From: Lepus europaeus
Taxonomy: Eukaryota > Chordata > Mammalia > Lagomorpha > Leporidae
Direction: 5' to 3'
Assembly (NCBI RefSeq): GCF_033115175.1
Contig: NC_084837.1
Span: 66,239,266 to 66,303,265 of the forward strand
DNA length: 64,000 nt
Numbering within the stretch: position 1 is the first letter of the stretch; every line of letters starts with the position of its first letter. This document shows positions 12,248 to 23,141 of this stretch, piece by piece. Position numbers and translations under genes: made by a program. Under the pieces are notes generated by a model that worked only from the letters and a program-made list of their open reading frames with translations, did not search any database and was not told the DNA's origin.

Positions 12248-12559
12248 ATGAAGAAGCAAGGTAGCATAACACTTCCAAAAGAACACAATAATTCTCCAGA
12301 ATTAGATCCTGAACTGAAGAAAATCTATGAAATGACAGATATAGAATTAAAGAAAATGGTTATAAAGAAACTCAATGAGATGCAAGAGAGTACAGATAGA
12401 TTACAGAAATGAAGAAGTCAATGAGGGACATGAATGAAACATGACTAAGGAGACAGAAGTAGTTAAAAACCAACTAGAAATTTTGGAGATGACATTGTCA
12501 ATCAGTGAAATAAAACATATGATTTAGAGCTTTTTTTTTTTTTTTAAGATTTGTTTATT

Positions 12560-12874
12560 GGGGCTTGTGCTGTGGTGCAGTAGGTTAAAGCCCTGGCCTG
12601 CAGTGCTGGCATCCCATATGGGTGCCAGTTCAAGTCCTGACTGCTCCACTACCAATCCAGCTCTCTGTTAATGTGCTTGGGAAAGCAGCAGAGGAAGGCC
12701 CAAGTTCTTGGGTCCCTGCATGCACATGGGAGACCCAGAGGAAGCTCCTGGCTCTTGGCTTCAGATCAGCTCAGCTCCTGCCATTGTGGCCATTTGGGGA
12801 GTGAACCAGTGGATGGAAGGATGGAAGACCTCTCTCTCTGTCTCTCCCTCTTTCTCTCTGTAACTCTGTCTCTC
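12560..12874 (+). mobile_element. CSINE nested in the tail of another CSINE
   Basis: Head 'ggggcttgtgctgtggtgca' sits inside the T-rich tail of the - strand element; 'aagatttgtttatt' and 'aaagatttatttta' flank it. Confidence 0.88.
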
Positions 12875-12986
12875 TTTTTTAAAGATTTATTTTATTTATT
12901 TGAAAGACAGAGTTACAGAGAAAGGTAGAGACAGAGAGAGAGGTAGTCTATCTGCTGGTTCACTCCTCAAACTGAGCTGATCCAAA

Positions 12987-13071
12987 GCCAGGAGCCAGGA
13001 GCCAGGAATTAGGAGCCAGGAGCCAGGAGCCAGGAGCCAGGAGCCAGGAGCCAGGAGCCAGGAGCCAGGAG
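12987..13071. repeat. Expanded AGCCAGG heptamer array in a CSINE
   Basis: The 'ccaggagccaggagc' dimer found in most CSINEs is here expanded to about 11 heptamers, eight uninterrupted (13014-13069), with one 'aatt' interruption near 13008. Confidence 0.95.
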
Positions 13072-13555
13072 CTTCCTCCTGGGTGCTAGATTGGAAATGG
13101 AGCAGCTGGGACCTGAACCAGCAGCCATAAGGGATGCTGATGCCTCAGACAGAGGCTTAACCTACCATAGCACAGTGCTCACCCCGATTGAGAGCTTTAA
13201 CAGCAGAATACAAATAGAAGAAAGAATTTCTGACCTCAAGGACAATTTAGAAATAACCCAATTAGACAAAAATAAAGAGAAAAGAATTAAAAAGAATGAA
13301 GAAAGTTTATGTGAAATATGTGATACCATTAAATGACCAAATACTCATATTGTAGGCATTCCTGAAGGAGAAGAAAAAGAAAAAAGGCATTGAGAATTTG
13401 CTAAATGAAATAATAGTTGAAAATTTCCCAAATCTTGAAAGGAATATAGACATCCAGATACAAGAAGCTCAAAGAACCCCAAGCAGACTCAACCGAAAAA
13501 GAGCTTCTCCAAGGCTTACTGTTGTCAAGTTGTCTAAAGTTAAAGACAATGAAAA

Positions 13556-13870
13556 GGCCGGCGCCGTGGCGCAGTAGGTTAATCCTCTGCCTGCAGCACC
13601 GGCATCCCATATGGGCACCGACTCTAGTCCCGGCTGCTCCTCTTCCAGTCCAGCTCTCTGCTGTGGCCTGGGAAAGCAGTACAAGATGGTCCAAGCGCTT
13701 GGGCCCCTGCACCCACATGGGAGACCAGGAAGAGGCTTTGATTGGCATAGCATCTGGCTGATGCTCGCATTTGGGGAGCAAACCAATGGACAGAAGACCT
13801 TTCTGTCTCTCCCTCTCACTGTAACTCTACCTCTCAAATAAATAAATAAAATCTTCATAAAAAAAAAAAA
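13556..13870 (+). mobile_element. CSINE in L1 ORF1
   Basis: Flanked by 'aaagacaatgaaa' on both sides (13543-13555 and about 13868-13880). The part after the conserved 'gagaccagga' is atypical (13740-13775). Confidence 0.92.
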
Positions 13871-14228
13871 GACAATGAAAGAATCCTAAAAACAGTAAGA
13901 GAAAATCATCAAGTTACAGATAAAGGAAAACCAGTTAGATTAACATCAGACTTCTCAGTGGAAACCCTACATGCCAGAAGAGAGTGGGATGATATATTCA
14001 AGATATTAGAAGAAAAAACTTCCAGCCAAGAATAATATATCCATTAGAAGTAAACATGAAACACATGTTACCACCAAATTCACTAACAGAGCAGATAGAA
14101 TCATTATCTGATCAACAAAATGACAGGTCTTAGTTCTTATCTACCAATACTAACCTTGAATGCAAATGGATTAAATTCACCAACCAAAGACGTAGGTTGG
14201 CCAAATGTATAAGAAAACCACAACCCTG

Positions 14229-14497
14229 AGGGCCAGTGCTGTAGCGTAGTAGGTTAAGCCTCTGCCTGTGGCACCAGCATTCCACAATGGTTTGAGTTTG
14301 AGTCCTGGCTGCTCCCCTTCTAGTCCAGCTCCCTGCTATTGACCTGAGAGGGCAGTGGAGGATGGCCAGAGTGCTTGGGTCCCTGCACCCACATGGGAGA
14401 CCTGGAAGAGGCTTCCAGTTCCTGGCTTCAGATTGGCCCAGCTCCTGTCAATGTGGCTGTTTGGGGAGTGAACCAGTGGATGGAAGACCTCTCTTTT

Positions 14498-14533
<36 letters not shown>

Positions 14534-14575
14534 GCTCTGCCTCTCAAATAATAAATAAATATTAAAAAAAAAAAA
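14229..14575 (+). mobile_element. CSINE in L1 ORF2
   Basis: Flanks 'ccacaaccct' and 'ccacgaccct' are the target copies. A CT run occupies 14496-14530. Confidence 0.9.
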
Positions 14576-14764
14576 CCCACGACCCTACAAACCATGCTGT
14601 CTACATGAAACTCACTTCACAATAATACACGTGGACTGAAAGTGAAGGGTTGGAAGAAGACATACCAGGCAGATGGAAACCAAAAGTAAGCAGGTAACTA
14701 TCAGTAACTATCTTGATATCAGATGAAACAGACTTTAAATTAAAAATTGTGAAAAGAGATGAAG

Positions 14765-14781
14765 AAGGACATTGTATTTTT
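14765..14781. repeat. Left target-site duplication of the antisense L1
   Basis: Seventeen bases identical to 15959-15975. They are part of the old L1 ORF2 coding for DEEGHC. Confidence 0.9.
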
Positions 14782-15958
14782 TTGTTTGTTTTTTTTTAAA
14801 CTTTTATTTAATGAATATAAATTTCCAGTGTACAGCTTATGGATTACAATGGCTTCCCCCTCCCATAACTTCCCTCCCACCCGCAACCCTCCCCTCTCCC
14901 GCTCCCTCTCCCCTTCCATTCACATCAAGATTCACTTTCAATTCTCTTTATATACAGAAGATCAATTTAGTATAAAGATTTCAACAGTTTGCACCCACAT
15001 AGAAACACAAAGTGAAACATACTGTTTGAGTACTAGTTATAGCATTAAATCACAATGTACAGCACATTAAGGACAGAGATCCCACATGAGGAGCAAGTGC
15101 ACAGTGACTCCTGTTGTTGACCCAACAAATTGACACTCTAGTTTATGGTGCCAGTAACCACCCTAGGCTGTCGTCATGAGTTTCCAAGGCTATGGAAGCC
15201 TTCCAAGTTTGCCGACTCTGATCATATTTAGACAAGGTCATAAAAGACAGAGTGAGGATAGTAACCAATGATCCTAAGAGTGGCATTTACCAGGTTTGAA
15301 CAATTATACAGCATTAAGTGGGGAAGAGGACCATCAGTACATACAAGTTGGGAGTAGAGCCATTGGTGGTAGAGTAGAGGTTATGCTTACGAAGGAATGA
15401 GGCCCAAGTGCGCTAGACAGGGTCTAGAACAAAGGACATCAGTGACTTTCAATGTGGTAAGCCTGGGCTTCAACAGAAGTCAGCTTGTGAAGAGCCCTGG
15501 CAGCTCTGCCAAGAGTTGGATCACTGGAAATGGACCTGCCCTGGAATCGAAGGATGCCCAGGTCAGAGCCACAGATCTTATTGGCTCTAAGCTGCAAAGC
15601 CCTTCACTCAGCCCAACTTCCAAAGTGACCACTGCAGCTGAGGGTATGGTCAAGTAGGGTCAGCAACATTGCAAGCAGAACTGTAAATTTCTTGTTAGAG
15701 ATGCCACCTGCCTTTACCTGGCCAGCTCTCCTCCCAGGCCAGCCAAGTAATGAAAGTCAACAGAGTGCCTTCCCCTAGGAGGTTCACACCTCCCTTAGGA
15801 TATACCCCATGTAAAGAGATAGATAGGTCTGGGCCTCTTAACTTACAAGGCCTAAAGCCCAACAAATTATTATCAAGCCCCTTCTATCAGGTTCTATTTG
15901 CCTCTTAATCAGAAAACTTAATTGTAGCTTAGACAGCACCTTTCTTAGCTCCTCTAAT
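14782..15958 (-). mobile_element. 5'-truncated young rabbit L1 (3' UTR only), inserted antisense in the old L1
   Basis: Read on the - strand this is about 1.18 kb of rabbit L1 3' UTR, with a G-rich tract (complement of 14855-14920) followed by the terminal motif and an A tail (T run at 14782-14800). It is flanked by a perfect 17-bp duplication, aaggacattgtattttt, at 14765-14781 and 15959-15975. The 5' end is truncated, as usual for target-primed reverse transcription. An 86-codon open frame inside it (15397-15657, +) is incidental. Confidence 0.92.
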
Positions 15959-15975
15959 AAGGACATTGTATTTTT
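15959..15975. repeat. Right target-site duplication of the antisense L1
   Basis: Identical to 14765-14781 and bounds the truncated 5' end of the antisense L1. Confidence 0.9.
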
Positions 15976-16272
15976 AAATTTTTAAATAAAGATTTATTTT
16001 TATTTATTTGAAATACAGGGTTACAGAGAGAAATAGAGATAGAGATAGAGACAGAGACAGAGACAGAGACAGAGATAGAGATAGAGATAGAGAGAGCGAG
16101 GTCTTCCATCATCTGGCCCACTCCCCAAATGGCCACAACGGCCAGAGCTGAGCTGACCCAAAGCGAGGAGCCAGGAGTCCCTTCCAGGCCCTCCACGTGG
16201 ATGCAGGGGGTCCAAGGACTTAGACCTTCCTCCTTTGCTTTCCCAGGCCACAGCAGAGAGCTGGCCCCATGA
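15976..16272 (-). mobile_element. CSINE with an internal deletion at its head
   Basis: The tail and body are present, with an imperfect GAGACA/GATAGA run (16030-16095). About 90 bp between two GCTGG copies are missing, so 'agagctgg' joins directly to the terminal 'cccc'. Confidence 0.85.
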
Positions 16273-16316
16273 AGAACTATATACTAATAAACTGGAAAAC
16301 TTCAAAGCAATGAATA
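16271..16316 (+). repeat. Misplaced L1 ORF2 fragment (filler)
   Basis: About 40 bp (from 'gaagaactatatactaata') repeats an ORF2 segment whose proper place is 18288-18326, yet it lies at the junction between a CSINE and the endonuclease domain. It is not part of the normal ORF2 order here. Confidence 0.6.
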
Positions 16317-16669
16317 GAAGGCTATATTCAGAAGACATAACAATTATAAATATATATGCACCCAACATAAGACCACCCAGATATATACGGCAAATACTAT
16401 TAGACCTAAAGGGAGAGAATGACTCCAAAGTAATAATAATGGGTAAATTCAATACCCCACCCTCATTAATGGATAGGTCATCCAGACAGATAATCAGTAA
16501 AGATACGTCGGAGTTGAAACATACTATTGAGCAATGGATTTAACAGACATTTACAGGACTTTTCACCCAACAACTACAGAAATCACATTCTTCTCATCAG
16601 CACAGCATATGGAATATTTTCTAGGACAGACCACACATTAAGCTACAAATCAAGCCTCAGAAAATTTTA

Positions 16670-16993
16670 TTTTTTTTGTAAAAATGTATTAATTTGAAAG
16701 TCAGAGTTACACAGAGAGAGAAGAGACAGAGAGGTCTTCCATCCACTGGTTCACTCCCCAATTGGCCACAACGGCTGGAGTTGCACCAATCCAAAGGCAG
16801 GAGCCAGGAGCTTCTTCCGGGTCTCCCATGCGGGTGCAGGGGCCCAAGGGCTTGGGCCATCTTGTACTGCTTTCCCAGGCCATAGCAGAGAGCGGGATCA
16901 GAAGTGGAGCAGCTGGGACTAGAACCGGTGCCCATATGGGATGCCGGCGCTTCAGGCCAGGGCATTAACCTGCTGAGCCACAGCGCTGGCCCA
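16670..16993 (-). mobile_element. CSINE in L1 ORF2
   Basis: The 15-bp target duplication cctcagaaaatttta is at 16655-16669 and 16994-17008. Confidence 0.94.
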
Positions 16994-17243
16994 CCTCAGA
17001 AAATTTTAAAAGACTGAAATCATACCATGTATCTTCTCAGACCATAAAGGACTAAAACTCGAAATCGACAAGAACATAGAACATTCATAAATACTTGAAT
17101 ATTAAACAACATATTACTGAGTGATCAATGGGTCACTGAAGAGATTAAAAAAGAAATTAAAAACTTTCTTTAAATAAGTGAAAAATGAAAACACAACATA
17201 TAACCTGTGAGATACAGCAAAAGCAGTATTAAGAAGGAAGTTT

Positions 17244-17503
17244 AGGGGTCCTTACTGTGGCGTAGTGGGTGAAGGCACAGCCTGTAGTGCTGGCATCCCA
17301 TGTGGGCGCCAGTTCGAGACCCAGATGCTCCACTTCAGATCCAGCTCTCTGCTATGGCCTGGGAGGGCAGTAGAAGATGGCCCAAGTCCTTGGGCCCCTG
17401 CACCCACGTAGGAGACCCTGAGGAAACTCCTGGCTCCTGGCTTTGGTTCGGCGCAGCTCCAGCCATTGCAACCAATTGGGGAGTGAACCAGCGAATGGAA
17501 GAC

Positions 17504-17557
<54 letters not shown>

Positions 17558-17611
17558 CTCTCTCTCTGTAACTCTGACTTTCAAATAAATAAATAAATCT
17601 TTAAAAAAAAT
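17244..17611 (+). mobile_element. CSINE in L1 ORF2
   Basis: Target duplication 'aaggaagttta' on both sides; long CT run (17504-17570). Confidence 0.92.
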
Positions 17612-17813
17612 AAGGAAGTTTATATCATTAAGTGCTTACATTAAAAAAAAGAAATGTATCAAATTAAAGATCTAATAATGCATCCTGAAGACAGACGAAC
17701 AAGAACAAACCAAGACCCAATCAGCAGGATGCAGGGAATAATAGGGGTAAGAGTAGAAATAAATGGAATTGAAACTAAAAAGAAAAGGTCAACAAAATAG
17801 AAAGTTGATTTTT

Positions 17814-18131
17814 TTTTTTTTTGACAGGCAGAGTGGGTAATGAGGGAGAGAGATAGAGAGAAAGGTCTTCCTTTTTGCTGTTGGTTCACCCTCCAATGGG
17901 CGCTGCGGCCGGCACATCGTGCTGATCTGAAGCCAGGAGCCAGGTGCTTCTCCTGGTCTCCCATGGGGTACGGGGCCCAAGCACTTGGGCCATCCTCCAC
18001 TGCCCTCCCCGGCCATAGCAGAGAGCTGACCTGGAAGAGGGGCAACCGGGATAGAAGCCGGCGCCCCAACTGGGACTAGAACCTGGTGTGCAGGCGCCGC
18101 AAGGCAGAGGATTAGCCTGTTAACCCACAGA
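17814..18131 (-). mobile_element. Young-type CSINE, slightly truncated at the head
   Basis: The 15-bp duplication agaaagttgattttt is at 17799-17813 and 18132-18146. The last bases of the head (gcgccggcc) are missing. Confidence 0.94.
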
Positions 18132-18410
18132 GAAAGTTGATTTTTAAAGATAAACAAAAATAAATACACTTCTAGCCAGATTAACAAAGAAAAAAAGAGG
18201 AGAAATCTCAAATAAATAAAATTGGAGATGAAAAAGGAAATATTACAACCAACACCACTGAAATACAAAGGATCATAAGAAACCACCATATACTAATAAA
18301 CTGGAAAACTTCAAAGAAATGAATAAATTCCTAGATTCAGATAACTATTGAAGGTTAAATCAAGAAGATATAGACAACATAAACAGATCCATTACAAACA
18401 ATGAGATTGA

Positions 18411-18753
18411 GGCCTGCGCCGTGGCTCAACAGGCTAATCCTCTGCCTAGCGGCGACGGCACACCGGGTTCTAGTCCCGGCTGGGGCACCGGATTCTGTCC
18501 CGGTTGCCCCTCTTCCAGGCCAGCTCTCTGCTATGGCCCAGGAGTACAGTGGAGGATGGCCCAAGTGCTTGGGCCCTGCACCCCATGGAAGACCAGGAGA
18601 AGCACCTGCCTCCTGGCTTCGGATCAGCGCAGTGCGTCGGCTGCAGCGCGCCGGCCATGGTGTCCATTGGAGGGTGAACCAACGGCAAAAAGGAAGACCT
18701 TTCTCTCTGTCTCTCTTTCACTGTCCACCCTGCCTGTCAAAAAAACAAAACAA
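18411..18753 (+). mobile_element. Young-type CSINE in L1 ORF2
   Basis: Target duplication aacaatgagattga at 18397-18410 and 18754-18767; tail of AAAAC units. Confidence 0.95.
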
Positions 18754-19067
18754 AACAATGAGATTGAATCAATAATAAAAAGTTTTCCATCAAGGAAAAA
18801 TATGAAACCTGATGACTTTACTACTTAATTCCATAAAAGATTCAAAGAGGAAGCAACTCTCAAACTCTTCAAACTATTCCAAAATATTGAACAGGTGGAA
18901 CTCTGCCAAACTCTTTTTATAAGGCCAGCATTACTTTGATACCAAAACCAAACAGACATGACACAAAAAGAGAACTACAGATCTATATCCTTAATGAATA
19001 TAAATGTGAAGATTCTTAACACAATACTATCAAATTCAATCTACAACCACATCAAAAAATCATACAT

Positions 19068-19408
19068 TGGCCAGTGCCGCGGCTCACTAGGCTAATCCTC
19101 CGCCTTGCAGCACCAGCACACCGGGTTCTAGTCCCGGTCGGGGCACCAATCCTGTCCCGGTTGCCCCTCTTCCAGGCCAGCTCTCTGCTGTGGCCAGGGA
19201 GTGCAGTGGAGGATGGCCCAAGTGCTTGGGCCCTGCACCCCATGGGAGACCAGGAGAAGCACCTGGCTCCTGCCATCGGATCAGCGCGGTGCACCGGCCG
19301 CAGCACGCCTACTGCTGCAGCCATTGGAGGGTGAACCAACGGCAAAAGGAAGACCTTTCTCTCTGTCTCTCTCTCACTGTCCACTCCGCCTGTCAAAAAA
19401 AAAAAAAA
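19068..19408 (+). mobile_element. Young-type CSINE in L1 ORF2
   Basis: Target duplication aaaaaatcatacat at 19054-19067 and 19409-19422. Confidence 0.95.
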
Positions 19409-20402
19409 AAAAAATCATACATCACGATCAAGTGGGATTTATCCCAAAAAGGCAGGGGTGGTTCCACATTCACAAAGCAATAAACATAAATCACATCAAC
19501 AGAGTGGAGAAATACATCAACAACATGGAGAACAGAAACCATGTAGTCATCTCAATAGACACAGAGGGCATTTGATAAGATTCAACACCTCTTCATGATA
19601 ATCCCCTCCACAAATTAGATATAGGAGGAACATTCCTCAAAATTTTTAAGACTGTATTGACAAACCAACAGCCAAAAGCATACTGAATGGAAAAAAGCTG
19701 AAAGCATTTCCCCTCAGATCTGGAACAAGACAAAGATGTCAGCTTTCACCATGCCAGGTCAATATAGTACTGGAAGTGTTAGCAAGAGCAATTTAAAGGA
19801 GAAAGAAACAAAGGGCATCAAAATTGGAAATGAGGAAGTAAAATCATCCAGGCTTGCAGATGGCATAATGTTGTACATGGAAAGACCTAAGCACTCTACC
19901 AAAAAGCTGTTAGAATTGATAAACCAATTCAGTAACCAATTCAGGTTACAAAATAAACATACAAAAAAAAAAAAAAGCTTTTTGGTAGGCTAGTGATGAA
20001 CACAGAAAAAGAAATCACATTCACAATAGCCACAAAAAATCAAATATTTAGGAATAAATTTAGCCAAAGAAGTTAAAGATCTCTACAATGAAAATTATCG
20101 AACATTGATGAAAGAAACAATCAAGAACACAAAAACTGGAAAGATATTCCTTACACATGGATTGGAAGAATCAATATCGTTAAAAGGTCTATGCTAAAGC
20201 AATGTACAGACTGAATGCAGTCCATATCCAAATATCAATGACATCCTTTACAGAATTAGAAAAAGCAAGCATAAAAGTCATATGGAATCACAAAACACCC
20301 AGAAGAGCCAAACTGATCCTGAACAAGAAAAACCAAGCTGGAGGCATCACAATACCTGACTTCAAAGCATATTATAGAGCTATAATAATTAAAACATGGC
20401 AG

Positions 20403-20718
20403 GGCTGGTGCTGTGTAGTAGTGGGTAAAACCGCTGCCTGCATCCTATATGGGTGCTGGTTCGAGTCCTGGCTGCTTCACTTCCAATTTATCTCTCTGCT
20501 ATGGCCTGGGAAAGCAGTGGAAGATGGCCCAAGTGCTTGGGCCCCTGCACCCACGTGGGAGAGCTGGAGGGGACTCCTGCTCCTGGCTTTGGAACAGCCC
20601 AGCTCCAGCTGTTGCAGCCATTTGGGGAGTGAACCAGCGGATGAAAGACCTCTCTCTCTCTCTCTTTCTCTCTCTTTGTAACTCTACTTTTCAAATAAAT
20701 AAATCTTTATTTTAAAAA
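20403..20718 (+). mobile_element. CSINE in L1 ORF2
   Basis: The L1 sequence 'aaaacatggca' breaks here and resumes as 'ttatggcactgc'. Confidence 0.88.
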
Positions 20719-20748
20719 AATTATGGCACTGCTTAAAAACCAATACAT

Positions 20749-21075
20749 GGGCTGGTGCTGCGGCTCACTTGGCTAATCTGCCTGCGGCGCCAGCACCCCT
20801 GGTTCTAGTCCCGGTTGGGACGCCGGATTCTGTCCCGGTTGCCCCTCTTCCAGTCCAGCTCTCTGCTGTGGCTCGGGAGAGCAGTGGAGGATGGCCCAAG
20901 TGCTTGGGCCCTGCACCCACATGGGAGACCAGGAGAAGCACCTGGCTCCTGGCTTCGGATCAGCGCAGCGCGCTGGCAGTAGCAGCCATTTGGGGGGTGA
21001 ACCAACGGAAGGAAGACCTTTCTCTCTGTCTCTCTCTCTCTCACTGTCTAACTTTGCCTGTCAAAAAAAAAAAAA
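20749..21075 (+). mobile_element. Young-type CSINE in L1 ORF2
   Basis: Head 'gggctggtgctgcggctcac'; CTGTCAAAAA tail; the L1 resumes with 'atggatcaatgg'. Confidence 0.9.
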
Positions 21076-21304
21076 ATGGATCAATGGAAAAGTATAGAGA
21101 GCCCAGAAATTATTACACATACATACAGCCAACTGAATTTTGACAAAAGTGCTAAGACTATATGGTGGAGTAAGGATAATCTCTTCATCAAGTTGTGTTG
21201 GCAAATCTGGATATATATTTGTGGAAGAATGAAATTAGATCCATACCTCTTAACATACACAAAAATAAACTCAAGATGGATCAAAGACCTAAATATAAGA
21301 CCTG

Positions 21305-22036
21305 AGGACCCGGCAAGTTAGTGTCTTCTGTGTTGCTGTGGCCTCTCTCACAGCTGCTGGCCCCCACCAGCCTCCCCAGCAGCTCTTCAGCTTGGTCAAA
21401 GTACTACGTGGGGGAGGTGGGGTGGCATGCTGTGGCATAGTGGACTAAGCCTCTGCCTGCAGTGCTGGCATCCCATATGGGTCCCAGTTCATGTCCCAGC
21501 TGCTCCACTTCCAATCTAGCTCCCTGTTAATGCACTTGGGAAAGCAGCAGAGAATGGTCCAAGTGCTTGGGCAACTGTACCAAGATGGGAGACCCAGAGG
21601 AAGGTCCTGGCTCTTGGCTTCAGATTGGCCCAGCTCTGGTCATTTCAGCCATTTGGGAAGTGAACCAGTGGAAGGAAGACCTCTCTCTTTGTCTCTCCCT
21701 CTCTCTGTCTGTAAGCCTGCCTCTCAAATAAATAAGGAAATCTTAAAAAAAAAAAAAAAAAGCACTATGTGCGGGAGCTGAATGACAAACCTGACTGACT
21801 CAAAGTTGGGCTGACCTTGGGCACCAGCACGTTCCTATGGCACCATCTCATCAAACAACATAATGAAGATGTTCTAGAGTATAAAAGAAGAAATGGATCG
21901 GAATTAGCTTTTGAAATGCTAATAATATAGTATGTGCATGTAGTGGCTAGCAGTTCCTCTGCTGAATTGTAAATGTAAGAAAAAAATTATGTATGAGTAT
22001 ATGTCAAGTAGCATTTGTATTTTAAAAAATAAACAA
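21305..22036 (+). pseudogene. NDUFC1P: Processed pseudogene of NDUFC1 (mitochondrial complex I subunit C1)
   Basis: Without introns, the segment aligns codon for codon with the 76-residue NDUFC1 precursor. The presequence runs from 21318, the start codon has become TTA, and LLAPTSLPSSSSAWSKYYV is readable. A CSINE (21418-21762) then interrupts it, and the frame resumes with YVRELNDKPD, a TGA in place of tryptophan, [20 protein letters not shown] and [13 protein letters not shown]. The normal stop is lost and the frame runs nine codons further. About 130 bp of 3' UTR follows to an A-rich end with AATAAA near 22028. Flanking copies of aaagaccta (21275-21300 and about 22036-22050) look like the target duplication. 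It sits inside L1 ORF2 and cannot make the accessory inner-membrane subunit. Confidence 0.9.
21418..21762 (+). mobile_element. CSINE inside the NDUFC1 pseudogene
   Basis: It splits the pseudogene at the KYYV codons; 'aaagtactacgtgggggag' and 'aaagcactatgtgcgggag' flank it as diverged target copies. It is therefore later than the retrocopy. Confidence 0.9.
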
Positions 22037-22427
22037 AGACCTAAGACTATGAAGCTGCTGCAAGAAAATATGAGCTTGTAGAGGAAACTCTCCAGTCTGT
22101 GTAGGGATGACTTCTTGGCCAAGACACCCAAAGCACAGGCAACAAAAGAAAAATTAAACAAATGGTATCGTATCAAACTCAAAGCTTTGTACAGCAAAAG
22201 AAATGACCAGTAGAGTGAAGAAACATCCAACAGAACAGGAAAAAATATTTGCAAACCACCTATTCAGCAAAGGATTCATATCCCGAATATATCAACAACT
22301 TAAAAAACTTGACATCAAAAAAACCCTAACAAACCCAGTTGAAAGACGGGCAAAGGACTTCTGCAGACAGTTCTCAAAGGAAGAAGTATAAATGGCCAAC
22401 AAATACATGAAATAATGTTCCCCATCA

Positions 22428-22759
22428 TCTGGCCTGCACTGTGGCGGAGCAGGTAAAACTGCCACCTGCAGTGCTGGCAACCCATATGGATGCCAGTTCG
22501 AGTCCTGGCTGCTCCACTTCCTATCCAGCTCTCTGTTGTGCCGTGGGAAAGCAGTAGAAGATGGCTCAAGTGCTTGGGCCCCTGCACCCATGTGGGAGAC
22601 CAGGAAGAAACTTTTGGCTCCTGGCTTTGAATCAGAGCAGCTCTAGCCGTTGCAGCCATCTGGGGAGTGAACCAGCAAATGGAAGACCTCTCTGTCTCTG
22701 CCTCTGCCTCTCCGTAACTCTGACTTTCAAATGAATAAATAAATCTTTACCAAAAAAAG
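22428..22759 (+). mobile_element. CSINE near the end of L1 ORF2
   Basis: Head 'ctggcctgcactgtggcgga'; AAATGAATAAATAAATC tail. Confidence 0.88.
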
Positions 22760-22811
22760 AATGTTATACTACTATAGTTTCAGTGATTTTTATTACTTTA
22801 AAATTTACTGT

Positions 22812-23141
22812 TGGCCGGCGCCGTAGCTTAACAGGCTAATCCTCCGCCTTGCAGCGCCGGCACACCGGGTTCTAGTCCTGGTCAGGGCGCCAGATTCTAT
22901 CCCGGTTGCCCCTCTTCCAGGCCAGCTCTCTGCTATGGCCCGGGAGGGCAGTGGAGGGTGGCCCAAGTCCTTGGGCCCTGCACCCACATGGGAGACCAGG
23001 AGAAGCACCTGGCTCCTGGCTTCAGATCAGCACGATGCGCTGGCCGCAGCGGCCATTGGAGAGTGAACCAACGGCAAAAAGGAAGACCTTTCTCTCTGTC
23101 TCTCTCTCTCTCTCACTATCCACTCTGCCTGTCAAAAAAAA
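22812..23141 (+). mobile_element. Young-type CSINE in the L1 3' UTR
   Basis: Target duplication aaaatttactgt at 22800-22811 and 23142-23153. Confidence 0.95.

Larger units (their letters stand above)
12531..13185 (-). mobile_element. CSINE in L1 ORF1, split and carrying a heptamer expansion
   Basis: The T run and 'aagatttgtttatt' (12531-12559) continue at 12875-13185 around a nested + strand CSINE. Flanks 'gatttagagcttt' and 'gattgagagcttt' are the target copies. The expansion is listed separately. Confidence 0.88.
12248..14110 (+). pseudogene. L1 ORF1 (RNA-binding chaperone), broken
   Basis: The ORF starts MKKQGSITLPKEHNN and stops after about 54 codons. It resumes after the nested CSINEs at 13186 with a coiled-coil-like stretch, then the conserved block around PEGEEKEKGIENLLNEI and PSRLNRKRA. 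After a further CSINE comes the C-terminal block near REWDDIFKILEEK (about 13980-14020). Two CSINE insertions and several stops disrupt it. In intact L1s this protein coats L1 RNA. Confidence 0.85.
14120..22425 (+). pseudogene. L1 ORF2 (endonuclease and reverse transcriptase), broken
   Basis: The ORF begins MTGLSSYLSILTLNANGLNSP. The endonuclease domain spans 14120 to about 17000, with NIYAPN near 16345. The reverse transcriptase block is at about 18800-20400; the usual FADD catalytic motif is degenerate (LADG, near 19856). C-terminal blocks run at 21076-21300 and 22040-22420. More than ten CSINEs, a reversed L1 and a processed pseudogene interrupt it, besides in-frame stops. Confidence 0.88.

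Noticed and set aside
12987-13071. Possible CRISPR-like or regulatory repeat array
   Set aside because: The units are contiguous heptamers without spacers, inside a SINE in a mammalian genome; it is a minisatellite.
15397-15657. 86-codon open frame
   Set aside because: It lies within the antisense L1 3' UTR, on the strand opposite to the element.
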